Part shown: positions 27,638-35,586 of the stretch, in pieces
How the letters are laid out: each line of letters opens with the position of its first letter
How positions within the stretch are numbered: the first letter of the stretch is position 1
Assembly (NCBI GenBank): GCA_021740645.1
Contig: JAIOZL010000045.1
Coordinates: 1-37,265 of the forward strand
Origin: Bacteroidales bacterium
Lineage (GTDB): Bacteria; Bacteroidota; Bacteroidia; Bacteroidales; JAADJA01
Direction of reading: 5' to 3'
Length of the DNA stretch: 37,265 bases
Translations under genes and position numbers: made by a program
Notes under the pieces: model-generated
Database searches by the model: none
Told to the model about the DNA's origin: nothing
What the model saw: the letters and a program-made list of their open reading frames with translations, nothing else

Positions 27638-27760
27638 ATTTTTCACCATTTATGAAGGTCCGTAGCTGAGGACGCTAAGGACAACGAGGGAGGGGAAGAA
27701 CTGTACATATATCCAAATCCGACCAATGACATGTTCAAGGTCACCCCCCTACCCCCCTAG
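27638..27760 (+). pseudogene. Relic of a type IX secretion C-terminal sorting domain
   Basis: Frame 3 reads E-L-Y-I-Y-P-N-P-T-N-D-M-F-K-V at 27698-27742, the hallmark of the T9SS type A sorting domain (YPNP followed by T/A-N-D). The preceding residues (AEDAKDNEGGEE) fit the usual acidic linker. An in-frame TGA lies just upstream. Downstream the frame runs into a C-rich repeat and stops at TAG 27758-27760, so the sorting domain's usual continuation of about 60 residues is missing, as is the whole passenger protein. It is a fragment left by deletion or insertion, not a working gene. Confidence 0.6.
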
Positions 27761-27794
27761 AGGGGGGACACAACCGTCCGTTAACTGGTTGGTT
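27744..27794 (+). repeat. C-rich/G-rich hairpin and adjacent stem
   Basis: CCCCCCTA occurs twice in tandem (27744-27759, with a shared spacing of 8), the second copy followed by GAGGGGGG to give the stem CCCCCC / GGGGGG (27752-27757 / 27762-27767). A second stem AACCGTCCG (27772-27780) / TGGTTGGTT (27786-27794) follows, allowing G-T pairs and one mismatch. Short C-run/G-run hairpins of this kind recur between genes in Bacteroidota genomes. This one coincides with the break in the sorting-domain relic. Confidence 0.55.
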
Positions 27795-27816
27795 ATAGCC
27801 GTATCCTGATTCCCTC

Positions 27817-27846
27817 TTGACTTAAGGTAAATTATCCTTATTTTTG
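27817..27846 (+). promoter_or_regulatory. Promoter of the GWxTD gene
   Basis: TTG (27817-27819), a 19-nt spacer and TATTTTTG (27839-27846) match the Bacteroidota consensus. Initiation near 27853 leaves a leader of about 47 nt. Confidence 0.75.
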
Positions 27847-27899
27847 TCCTGCTTTCAAAATGCTTATCGAATACATTAAAAATCTTATTTCTGGTAATT

Positions 27900-29390
27900 A
27901 TGGACATACCTACATTAAAAATGCTGATAAAAAGGGGATTTCTCCTTTTTTCTATATTGTGTATTACGTTTACTTTATCGGCTAAAAAACCGGGTGCTTA
28001 TTTATCTTATACAGTTTTTAATTCGCCTGCCGACGGCCCCTATATCGAAACCTATCTATCGGTTGCAGCCCATACAGTTAATTACATAAAAAATAAGGAT
28101 GGGAAATACCAGGCTTCTATTGAAATTTTAACCATGTTTAAAAAAGGAGAAGAGATAATAAATTATGATAAATATGAATTTTTTAGCCCTGCTCTTGAGG
28201 ACACCCTTGATTTAAATTTCAGTTTCCTCGATGTGCAGAGGTACTCACTTCCCATTGGTAATTACGACTTTGAGCTTCAGATAAGGGATATAAACGGTGA
28301 TGAAAAACCATTTATAAGCTTGCAGCCTGTGGAGATTAATTTCCCTGAGAACGATATCAACATTTCCGGTATCCAGTTAATTGACACCTATGAAAAAACC
28401 AAAGATGCCGGGATATTATCAAAAATTGGCTACGACATGGTTCCTTATATTGTCAATTTTTATCCTGAAAATGTAAATAAAGTTACCTTCTACTCAGAGA
28501 TATATAATTCCGATAAAGTGCTAAGCGAAAATACGCAGTACCTGGTCACTTATTTTATAGAACCCCTTGAGCGTAATGAGCCGCTGGCACAATATGTAAA
28601 ATTTAAAAAAGAAACAACATCCCCGGTGAATGTGGTTTTTGGCGAATTCGACATTAAAGACCTAAAGTCGGGAAATTACTTTATTACAATTGAAGTAAAA
28701 GACAGGGAGAATAAATTACTTGCCCGAAACCGGCAGTTTTTCCAACGCAGTAATCCCAGGATTAAATTTTCGATAGATGACCTGGCTGACTTCAGCCCGG
28801 AAAAAACCTTTGTTGGTGGAATAAACAATATGGATACCCTAAACGAATATATCAGCACTCTTAATCCTATAGCCAATTTACAAGAGAGGAATTTTGTGGA
28901 AGCCCATAAGGACAACTCTGACCTGCCCACACTACAAAAGTTTTTCTATAAATTCTGGTTGAACCGCAATACCCTTGAACCGGGGAAAGAATGGGAAAAA
29001 TACCTGAATGAGGTGAATAAAGTGAATAAAGCTTACAGCACCATTATCATGAAAGGTTATGAAACGGACAGGGGAAGAACATACCTGAAATATGGCCCAC
29101 CCAATGCTATTTCAGAAAATTATAATGAGCCTTCAGCCTACCCCTATGAGATTTGGCATTATTATGTCCTTAAAAACGGGCAGCGGAATAAACGTTTTGT
29201 GTTCTATACAGAGGATATCGTAACCAATGATTTTAGTTTACTTCATTCAGATGTAACCGGTGAACCTACGAATTACAGGTGGCAATATATATTACACAGG
29301 AGGGTTGATCCGGGATCTAATATTGACCAATCAACCACACCTGATTCATGGGGAGGCAATTCTAAAAAATATTTTGACCTACCACATTAA
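27900..29390 (+). CDS. GWxTD domain-containing exported protein
   Basis: The 496-residue protein has a signal peptide, most natural from the ATG at 27921 (MLIKRGFLLFSILCITFTLS); the first ATG at 27900 adds seven residues. The middle (about 30-300) is beta-rich and resembles stacked Ig-like strands. The C-terminal GWxTD domain (about 340-450) has the signature variant GYETDRGRTYLKYGPPNAI near residue 386 and YEIWHYY...NKRFVFYTED. The domain occurs in Bacteroidota and Acidobacteriota; its function is not known. It has its own promoter and precedes an MBOAT/SGNH pair on the same strand. Confidence 0.85.
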   Translation: MDIPTLKMLIKRGFLLFSILCITFTLSAKKPGAYLSYTVFNSPADGPYIETYLSVAAHTVNYIKNKDGKYQASIEILTMFKKGEEIINYDKYEFFSPALEDTLDLNFSFLDVQRYSLPIGNYDFELQIRDINGDEKPFISLQPVEINFPENDINISGIQLIDTYEKTKDAGILSKIGYDMVPYIVNFYPENVNKVTFYSEIYNSDKVLSENTQYLVTYFIEPLERNEPLAQYVKFKKETTSPVNVVFGEFDIKDLKSGNYFITIEVKDRENKLLARNRQFFQRSNPRIKFSIDDLADFSPEKTFVGGINNMDTLNEYISTLNPIANLQERNFVEAHKDNSDLPTLQKFFYKFWLNRNTLEPGKEWEKYLNEVNKVNKAYSTIIMKGYETDRGRTYLKYGPPNAISENYNEPSAYPYEIWHYYVLKNGQRNKRFVFYTEDIVTNDFSLLHSDVTGEPTNYRWQYILHRRVDPGSNIDQSTTPDSWGGNSKKYFDLPH

Positions 29391-29425
29391 TATTTAGATC
29401 ATCTATCAGCCGCTTGAATTTTCTT

Positions 29426-29433
29426 TATTTTTG
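29426..29433 (+). promoter_or_regulatory. -7 element TATTTTTG for the MBOAT gene
   Basis: TATTTTTG lies 17 nt before the GTG start at 29450. No TTG occurs at the normal upstream spacing, so the gene may also be read from the GWxTD promoter. Confidence 0.4.
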
Positions 29434-29449
29434 CTAAAAAATATGAGGG

Positions 29450-30961
29450 GTGGTTTTTAGCAGCATCATTTTTAACCTATTCTTTTTTCCTTTATTCCTG
29501 ATTGTATACAACCTGGTTGGGAAAAAATTAAAAAACTTTACATTCCTCTTTTTCAGCACTATTTTCTATGCCTGGGGCGCACCGGTTTTTATATTTTTCT
29601 TATTGGGCTCTACCCTGTTAAATTTTTACCTGGTCAGGCAGATGTATTATTCGGCCCTTCGAAGAAACAGGCGTATGCTTGCGTTTACTTCTATTTTTAT
29701 AAACCTTGGCCTGTTAGCTTATTTTAAATACGCCAATTTTTTTATTGAAAACCTGAATTTTATTCTCCAAAATTTCGGAATTGAACCTGCTTCATGGGTT
29801 AATGTTGCTTTACCTATTGGTATTTCATTTTTCACCTTTCAATCGCTCACTTACACAATTGATGTTTACCGCAGGATTCATTCACCCCTAAAAAACCCAA
29901 TGGATTACATTCTGTACATCATCATGTTTCCACAACTTATTGCGGGACCTATTGTTCGCTTCGAAAGCATTGCGGATCAGTTAACAGATAGAAAAGAAAC
30001 CAATGATGAGCGTCTGACGGGTTTTTACAGGTTTGTGATCGGCCTTTCAAAAAAGGTTCTTATAGCTGACGTTCTAGGTTTAGAGGTGAATAATATCATG
30101 TCTCTTGATTTGAGCACCATTGATGCCACCACCGCCTGGACAGGAATCCTCGCTTATTCATTTCAAATTTATTTTGATTTTTCGGGATATTCGGATATGG
30201 CCATTGGGATGGGACGAATGCTTGGGTTTAAATTTCCTGAAAACTTTGACAATCCTTACACGGCAAGCAGTATTACTGAATTCTGGAGAAGATGGCACAT
30301 GACATTCACCACCTTCATGAGATATTATCTCTACTATCCCCTTGGTGGAAATAAGGTGAATTCTAAAGGCAGATTGTACTTTAACCTGATGTTTGTTTTC
30401 TTTGTATCGGGCTTATGGCATGGGGCTTCATGGAACTTTGTGATTTGGGGTTTTATTCATGGGTTTTTCCTTATCATTGAGCGAATGTTCCTCTCTAGCT
30501 GGCTTATAAAGGGAGGCAAGATTACAGGAATTGTATATACCTTTTTAATAGTTGTGTTGGCCTGGGTTCCTTTCAGAATTGAAACATTGCCCGATTCCAT
30601 AACCTATTTCAATCAACTATTTTCGTTTGATTTTTCGCCATTGATGCATTCAAAACTTCAGGTTTATGTTATGATTGTAGTGGCTATGGTTATTTCCCTA
30701 ATAACCCTATCAGGTTTTGGTTTGCAGCTCCAGGCTAAAATTTATAAGCTTGATTTAACCAGTAAAGAACAAGTGTATTACTTCATTATTGCCATGGTAT
30801 TTTTAATTCTGATCATTGCCAACCTAGCTGGCTCTGGTTTCAGTCCGTTTATATATTTTAGATTTTGGAATGGGTTCCATAAAAAAAATATTGATCTTTA
30901 TTCCAATTGCCTACTTTTTAATTCAGACAATCCAGGCATTTACAGGTTTTATAAAAGTTAA
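29450..30961 (+). CDS. MBOAT-family membrane O-acyltransferase (AlgI-like)
   Basis: The 503-residue protein starts at a GTG (VFSSIIFNLFFFPLFLIVYN, the usual N-terminus of this family; the nearby ATG at 29443 is stopped at once). It has about eleven membrane helices and both MBOAT signatures: FWRRWHMTFTTFMRYYLYYP with H283, and SGLWHGASWNFVIWG with likely catalytic H324. AlgI-type proteins pass acetyl groups through the inner membrane for O-acetylation of exported polysaccharide. The natural family end, SPFIYFRF, occurs at about residue 472. Here the next codon is TGG rather than a stop, and the frame reads on for 30 residues, overlapping the next gene by 92 nt. Confidence 0.93.
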   Translation: MVFSSIIFNLFFFPLFLIVYNLVGKKLKNFTFLFFSTIFYAWGAPVFIFFLLGSTLLNFYLVRQMYYSALRRNRRMLAFTSIFINLGLLAYFKYANFFIENLNFILQNFGIEPASWVNVALPIGISFFTFQSLTYTIDVYRRIHSPLKNPMDYILYIIMFPQLIAGPIVRFESIADQLTDRKETNDERLTGFYRFVIGLSKKVLIADVLGLEVNNIMSLDLSTIDATTAWTGILAYSFQIYFDFSGYSDMAIGMGRMLGFKFPENFDNPYTASSITEFWRRWHMTFTTFMRYYLYYPLGGNKVNSKGRLYFNLMFVFFVSGLWHGASWNFVIWGFIHGFFLIIERMFLSSWLIKGGKITGIVYTFLIVVLAWVPFRIETLPDSITYFNQLFSFDFSPLMHSKLQVYVMIVVAMVISLITLSGFGLQLQAKIYKLDLTSKEQVYYFIIAMVFLILIIANLAGSGFSPFIYFRFWNGFHKKNIDLYSNCLLFNSDNPGIYRFYKS

Positions 30962-32183
30962 ACCATTAGGTGGGGTATCTATTGAGACCGAAGTACCTGC
31001 TTTATCATTGGCATCATGGTTTAATCAATCATTCCAGGACGAGCTAACGAATTACATCGATTTTAATTTTGGCTTCAGGCCGTTTTATATCAGGGTTTAC
31101 AATCAAATTCAATATTCATTGTTCAGGCGAACCAATGTTCAAAGTATTAGCATAGGAAAAGAAGGATACCTATACGAAAATCTATATGTGCAAAGTTATT
31201 TTGGAAATAATTTTATTGGTGAACAAACTATAGATAACAATATCGTTAAGTTGGAGGAAATAAGCAGGTTTCTGCAGAAGAGTAATACTGAATTATTAAT
31301 TATCATTGCCCCAAGCAAAGCTTATTTTTATCCTGAATACCTCCCTGAAAAACTCATATCAGAGAAAAAAACAAACAATTACGAATATTACGTCAAAGCT
31401 TTAAAACAATCCTCAATTCATTTTATTGATTTTAATAGATGGTTTCTTGATCAAAAATCCGGTAGCGATTATCCCCTAATGACGAAAAATGGGATACATT
31501 GGAGCGAATACGGGGCTATACTGGCTGCTGATTCTATTCTCAAAAGTTTCGGTTCAATTTTCAGGGACAATATTCCCAACTTAACATGGAACGGGATAGA
31601 AATGGGATATAAACCGGCTTCAACGGATAAAGATCTTGAGAGGCTTATGAATCTTATATTCCCTCTACCAGATAATAAATCTGCGTATCCGGTTGATGTT
31701 TCTATTATTTCAGATTCAAGTGATTTTAAACCCAGAGCAATTTTTATTGGTGATAGTTTCTTCTGGAATATTTATTACTCAGCTTTTACTTCTGCTTTTG
31801 AAAGTCTCCAATTCTGGTATTATAATAAACTTGTCGTGCCTGATGTCTATAATCAAAGCCTTGAAGTAGATGATTTGGACATGATTGGTGAACTAAAAAA
31901 AAATGACATTGTTGTTTTAATTTCTTCAACTGTAAATCTGGAAAACCTGGGATTCCGTTTTATTGATAATGTATATAATTTCCTGCATAAAGACTTTTTT
32001 GAAAAAAGGGCTCAATATATTGAATCCATTAAAAACTCAATACTAACTTCTCCCCCATGGCTGGAAGCCATCAAACAAAAAGCAATTGAACGAAATATTC
32101 CATTAGACTCCATGATAATGTTGGATGCAACTTACATGGCTGATATTAGGATGGAGGAATATAAAAAGCAACAATCGGAATAA
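30870..32183 (+). CDS. AlgX/AlgJ-like SGNH acetyltransferase-type protein
   Basis: The 437-residue protein has an N-terminal anchor or signal (about 5-27, ILIFIPIAYFLIQTIQAFTG) followed by an SGNH-like domain. Its likely catalytic elements are FIGDSFFW with S296 and NGIHWSEYG with H210; the GKEGYLY and IIIAPSKAYFYPE strands are typical of AlgJ/AlgX relatives. It probably receives acetyl groups from the MBOAT protein and moves them to a sugar hydroxyl in the periplasm. The order (H before S) fits the circular arrangement of AlgX-type proteins. Its ATG lies inside the readthrough tail of the MBOAT frame. It ends 91 nt from the convergent pyrI stop. Confidence 0.82.
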   Translation: MGSIKKILIFIPIAYFLIQTIQAFTGFIKVKPLGGVSIETEVPALSLASWFNQSFQDELTNYIDFNFGFRPFYIRVYNQIQYSLFRRTNVQSISIGKEGYLYENLYVQSYFGNNFIGEQTIDNNIVKLEEISRFLQKSNTELLIIIAPSKAYFYPEYLPEKLISEKKTNNYEYYVKALKQSSIHFIDFNRWFLDQKSGSDYPLMTKNGIHWSEYGAILAADSILKSFGSIFRDNIPNLTWNGIEMGYKPASTDKDLERLMNLIFPLPDNKSAYPVDVSIISDSSDFKPRAIFIGDSFFWNIYYSAFTSAFESLQFWYYNKLVVPDVYNQSLEVDDLDMIGELKKNDIVVLISSTVNLENLGFRFIDNVYNFLHKDFFEKRAQYIESIKNSILTSPPWLEAIKQKAIERNIPLDSMIMLDATYMADIRMEEYKKQQSE

Positions 32184-32274
32184 GAAGAATTAATAAAACT
32201 GATTTTTCCCTTCTTCACGTTTTTCTTACGACTGGCAAAGTGATCCTAGATATTCCTTGTCCAGTAATTCTTCC

Positions 32275-32742
32275 CTAAATAAACTTAAAATTTTCCTTTT
32301 TGGTGTATTTCTCGCAATAGGTGCAATGCAATCTTAAATCTTCCCTATCAAGCACGGTAAATTTTGTAGGAATATTTTCGGCATTGGTAACACAATTCGG
32401 ATTGATACATTTTACAATCCGGTGGATGTGTTCGGGTATTTCAACTTGTGCTTTATACACAACTGTATAATCTTTAATAACAATAAGTGTGGCAGTAGGA
32501 GCTACAAGGGCAATTTTATTGATCTCTTCACTCTCAAAATATTTATTACTTATTTTGATTACTCCTTTTTTCCCATGCTTCTTACTCTCAAGATTAGTAC
32601 CCACCATAATCATATGTTCGATATTACTAAGCCGTAGGATATTTATTACCTGAAATACGGATTGGGGAGGGATATGATCAATCACTGTTCCGTTTTCAAT
32701 AGCTGAAACTTTAAGCTCTTTTCTTTTTTCCTGTTTTGCCAT
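32275..32742 (-). CDS. pyrI: Aspartate carbamoyltransferase regulatory subunit
   Basis: The 155-residue protein has the nucleotide-binding domain (about 10-100) with VSAIENGTVIDHIPP, and the zinc domain with C112, C117, C140 and C143 (CINPNC ... CTYC), equivalent to the four zinc cysteines of E. coli PyrI. It binds the nucleotide effectors (ATP, CTP) and links catalytic trimers. The start is the ATG at 32742, giving the standard length; the frame's upstream ATGs fall inside pyrB. It follows pyrB after 7 nt, so both come from one message. Confidence 0.97.
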   Translation of the reverse strand: MAKQEKRKELKVSAIENGTVIDHIPPQSVFQVINILRLSNIEHMIMVGTNLESKKHGKKGVIKISNKYFESEEINKIALVAPTATLIVIKDYTVVYKAQVEIPEHIHRIVKCINPNCVTNAENIPTKFTVLDREDLRLHCTYCEKYTKKENFKFI

Positions 32743-32749
32743 GAGTATA

Positions 32750-33670
32750 TTATTTTTTAGCAGGTTTAACATCAAGAATTAATGAAAGTAATGCCTGGCG
32801 AACATACACCCCGTTTTTTGCCTGGGAGAAATAGTACGCCATGGAGTTGTCATCCACGTCCTCAGTAATTTCATTAACCCTTGGCAATGGATGAAGAACC
32901 TTTAAATTACTTTTCGCGTTATCGAGCATATTATTCTTCAAAATATACACGTTCTTGACCCTTTCGTATTCCAGGGGATCAGAAAAGCGTTCCTGTTGAA
33001 TTCTGGTCATATAAAGGATATCAACTTTGTCAATGACTTCTGCCATATCGGTATATTGGATATAATCCAGATTTTTATCCTTAATAAACTGCTTTACGGA
33101 GCTGGGAAGTTTTAATTCATCGGGCGATACAAGGTGAAAGGTAGTATTATAATTAGTTAATGCCTGCACGAGTGAATGGACTGTTCGGCCATATTTCAGG
33201 TCACCGACAAAGGCAATGTTCAGGTTATCCAGTCTCTTTTGCGTTTTTCGTATGGAATACAAATCCAATAAACATTGCGTGGGATGCTGATTGGCCCCAT
33301 CCCCGGCATTAATAATTGGCACGGGTGCCACTTCACTTGCATAACGGGCACTTCCTTCTTTGGGATGGCGCATTACAATAAGGTCGGAATAGTTACTTAC
33401 TGTTAAAATCGTATCCTTAAGTGATTCGCCCTTCTTAACACTGGATGTAGCTGCATCAGTAAACCCAATAACCTTTGCTCCCAGGTAGGAAGCTGCACTT
33501 TCAAAACTCAATCGGGTTCGTGTGGAGGGTTCAAAAAACAAAGTTGCAACCACAAAGTTTTCGAGAATGGGCTGACGGTGATTCTTTTCAAATTCCTCAG
33601 CCAGATTTAGGATAATGTCGTAATCATCCCGTGTAATGTCGTGAATAGAAATTAAACTTTTGTTTTTCAT
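32750..33670 (-). CDS. pyrB: Aspartate carbamoyltransferase catalytic subunit
   Basis: The 306-residue enzyme joins carbamoyl phosphate to aspartate, the first committed step of pyrimidine synthesis. Visible motifs are FFEPSTRTRLSFE (45-57, carbamoyl-phosphate site), the Ser-Lys loop SSVKKGESLKDT, HPTQ (129-132), and HPLPR near 266. The ATG at 33670 starts MKNKSLISIHDITRDD, which aligns with the known N-terminus; the frame's extra 35 residues upstream to 33775 have no family counterpart and are excluded. It is followed at 7 nt by pyrI. No pyr attenuator was seen in the 116 nt to the upstream stop. Confidence 0.97.
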   Translation of the reverse strand: MKNKSLISIHDITRDDYDIILNLAEEFEKNHRQPILENFVVATLFFEPSTRTRLSFESAASYLGAKVIGFTDAATSSVKKGESLKDTILTVSNYSDLIVMRHPKEGSARYASEVAPVPIINAGDGANQHPTQCLLDLYSIRKTQKRLDNLNIAFVGDLKYGRTVHSLVQALTNYNTTFHLVSPDELKLPSSVKQFIKDKNLDYIQYTDMAEVIDKVDILYMTRIQQERFSDPLEYERVKNVYILKNNMLDNAKSNLKVLHPLPRVNEITEDVDDNSMAYYFSQAKNGVYVRQALLSLILDVKPAKK

Positions 33671-33786
33671 CGTGAAATTTAAGGAGTTAATGAAATCTTT
33701 ACCGGGGTATAAAAGTATTGAAATAATCAGGTGGAATTGAGGATGTTGATTTTTTGTTGAAAAAATAAATTTCAAGGCCTGTTCAT

Positions 33787-35454
33787 TTATTTTGAATCAA
33801 GACTTACCTCCCTTTTTAAAATACATACACTGTCAGTGTATAAGGTAAGATAACTGCGGTAATAATATACCTCTTCAATATAATATCCCGGCAGCTCTCC
33901 AAAGCTAAGTACATAATCGTCATTATCTACAAACCACCAGCTTTTGCCTGTGCGGTTTAATTCATTTTGTGTGGAGGTATTATACCAGGCGTTAAATTCA
34001 AATCCCCCATCAATGTTTTTTGGATTTACGCCAGTTTCTATTAAATGATTTAAACCCGACCATCTTGCACTATTCCATGCCAGGTAATCATGGGTAGCAG
34101 CAACTGAAAACCAGATATAACAACTCAGAATCAAAACCGAAAATACCCGGGTCAATTTATTAATCTTTATATTTTCAGGTAAAATAATAATACCCAATAA
34201 AAACAGAACCGGAATAAAATACCTGTCGAAGAAATACTTCCCAAGAAGTAAAAAGAAAACATAAACTACAAGTAAGGCAAGGCTGAATAATTTAATTGCT
34301 GTGTGCGGCAATACTTTCTTACCAGCTCGAAATACAGATAATTGTTTAATTAAAACAACAACAAGAGAAATACTACCCAGCAACGTCAATGTGTAAAATA
34401 CGAATAATCCCGCAGGAGAAAATAAAGGCCTGAGGTTTATCCCCCAATAGGTATCTTTTAAAACTTTTGGCCCAAGGCCCATATTATAAAACACATTTCC
34501 AGTTGGGAAATATTGTAAATTCATCCATACCGGAATACTTACAACTACAGATATCAGGAGAATTCCCAATTTTAGCCGAATGGAACTTTGTTTCCATATG
34601 GAAGGTAAAATGATGATAGAAACCGGAAGAAGAAATAATCCACTAAACATCAACAATACAATACTCCTGAAAAAGATGTTGTATAATAAACCACTGCGGG
34701 TTGAACTTTCAATTAAGTCATCAATCGAGCCAAAATTCTCAGGAAGCAAACAATTGATTTTTAAAACATAGGTATAGGCAGTCAGGCCTCCTAAAACAAG
34801 GAATGCAAAAAATATTTTATACGCCAAGTAGGTTTTGAATTCCTTATTTACTAAAAAATGAGTGAATATAAATACAAAGGGAATAATTACAACTGGTTGC
34901 CTGATCATAGCGGCCACAAAGGCAAATACCGAGGCCATGATAATATCTTTCAATTTAGGTTTTAAAAAATAGCGATGATAAAAATATAAAGCTCCACACA
35001 TTGCAGCCATAAATGTAACATCAGTCATAAAGGTAAAGGACAATGAAAAAAACACCGGACTAAAACCGAGGCCAAGAGAAGCTATGATAGCAATACTTCT
35101 ATGCGTATTTTTTACGATAATTAGATAAATAAAAACCATTGCTACAAAAGCGGCTATCCAATTCGAAAGGCGCAAACTTAAGAATGAAAAACCAAGAAGT
35201 TTTGCAAAAGCAGTTCCCCAAATCGTATGACCGATTAAGGTCATTGCAGGCCAGTCACTAAGTACGAATTCGCCTTTCTTAACAAGATGAAATACATTAC
35301 TGGCATAGGCCCAATCATCGTTTAAGGGGAATTCCCCAATCGGATTAACCACTATTAAAGATATGATCCAAATTAGTATCAACCCAAAAATGTCGATCAA
35401 TTGGGTTCGTTGAGCTAACTTAAAAAATAGATTATACTGTGCTTTTGAATTCAA
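33787..35454 (-). CDS. GT-C type membrane glycosyltransferase (PMT_2/GT39-like)
   Basis: The 555-residue membrane protein has about eleven to twelve hydrophobic helices. The first outer loop carries NDDWAYASNVFHLVKKGEF, where the acidic pair matches the catalytic Asp of PMT/ArnT-like GT-C enzymes that use lipid-phosphate sugars. A C-terminal soluble region (about 455-555) is rich in Trp and Tyr. It probably glycosylates a lipid, glycan or protein on the periplasmic side; donor and acceptor are unknown. It lies upstream of pyrB on the same strand with 116 nt between, so read-through into pyrBI is possible. No other glycan genes adjoin it. Confidence 0.82.
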   Translation of the reverse strand: MNSKAQYNLFFKLAQRTQLIDIFGLILIWIISLIVVNPIGEFPLNDDWAYASNVFHLVKKGEFVLSDWPAMTLIGHTIWGTAFAKLLGFSFLSLRLSNWIAAFVAMVFIYLIIVKNTHRSIAIIASLGLGFSPVFFSLSFTFMTDVTFMAAMCGALYFYHRYFLKPKLKDIIMASVFAFVAAMIRQPVVIIPFVFIFTHFLVNKEFKTYLAYKIFFAFLVLGGLTAYTYVLKINCLLPENFGSIDDLIESSTRSGLLYNIFFRSIVLLMFSGLFLLPVSIIILPSIWKQSSIRLKLGILLISVVVSIPVWMNLQYFPTGNVFYNMGLGPKVLKDTYWGINLRPLFSPAGLFVFYTLTLLGSISLVVVLIKQLSVFRAGKKVLPHTAIKLFSLALLVVYVFFLLLGKYFFDRYFIPVLFLLGIIILPENIKINKLTRVFSVLILSCYIWFSVAATHDYLAWNSARWSGLNHLIETGVNPKNIDGGFEFNAWYNTSTQNELNRTGKSWWFVDNDDYVLSFGELPGYYIEEVYYYRSYLTLYTDSVCILKREVSLDSK

Positions 35455-35550
35455 ATGAAGATACCTATTAATTCGTTCAGTTCAAAAGTACGAATCTAAA
35501 ACGATAAATTCATATTTATAAAAACAGAGGAAAGTAAATGTGTTTTAAGG

Positions 35551-35580
35551 GAAGAAAAAAGCGGCCCGCAAGCCGCTTTT
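35551..35580 (-). terminator. Rho-independent terminator of the cyclic-diphosphoglycerate-synthetase-like gene
   Basis: On the minus strand the stem AAAAGCGGC (35580-35572) / GCCGCTTTT (35565-35557), with a 6-nt loop, is followed by further T (35556-35555). It begins 6 nt after the stop codon of the 35587 gene. Confidence 0.85.
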
Positions 35581-35586
35581 ACAATG

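Larger units (their letters stand above)
27409..27899. other. Gene-free stretch (491 nt) with stacked hairpins
   Basis: No intact gene is visible. It contains the sorting-tag relic and at least six potential stems: 27484-27512, 27531-27554, 27584-27618 (GTAGCG/CGCTAC), 27658-27682, 27752-27767 and 27772-27794. The promoter for the next gene occupies 27817-27846. The composition is visibly more GC-rich around 27690-27780 than the flanks. Confidence 0.5.

Noticed and set aside
32743..32775. 11-residue N-terminal extension of pyrI
   Set aside because: It overlaps the end of pyrB, and the ATG at 32742 gives the standard length.
33671..33775. 35-residue N-terminal extension of pyrB
   Set aside because: PyrB proteins begin where the ATG at 33670 does; the extension has no family counterpart.
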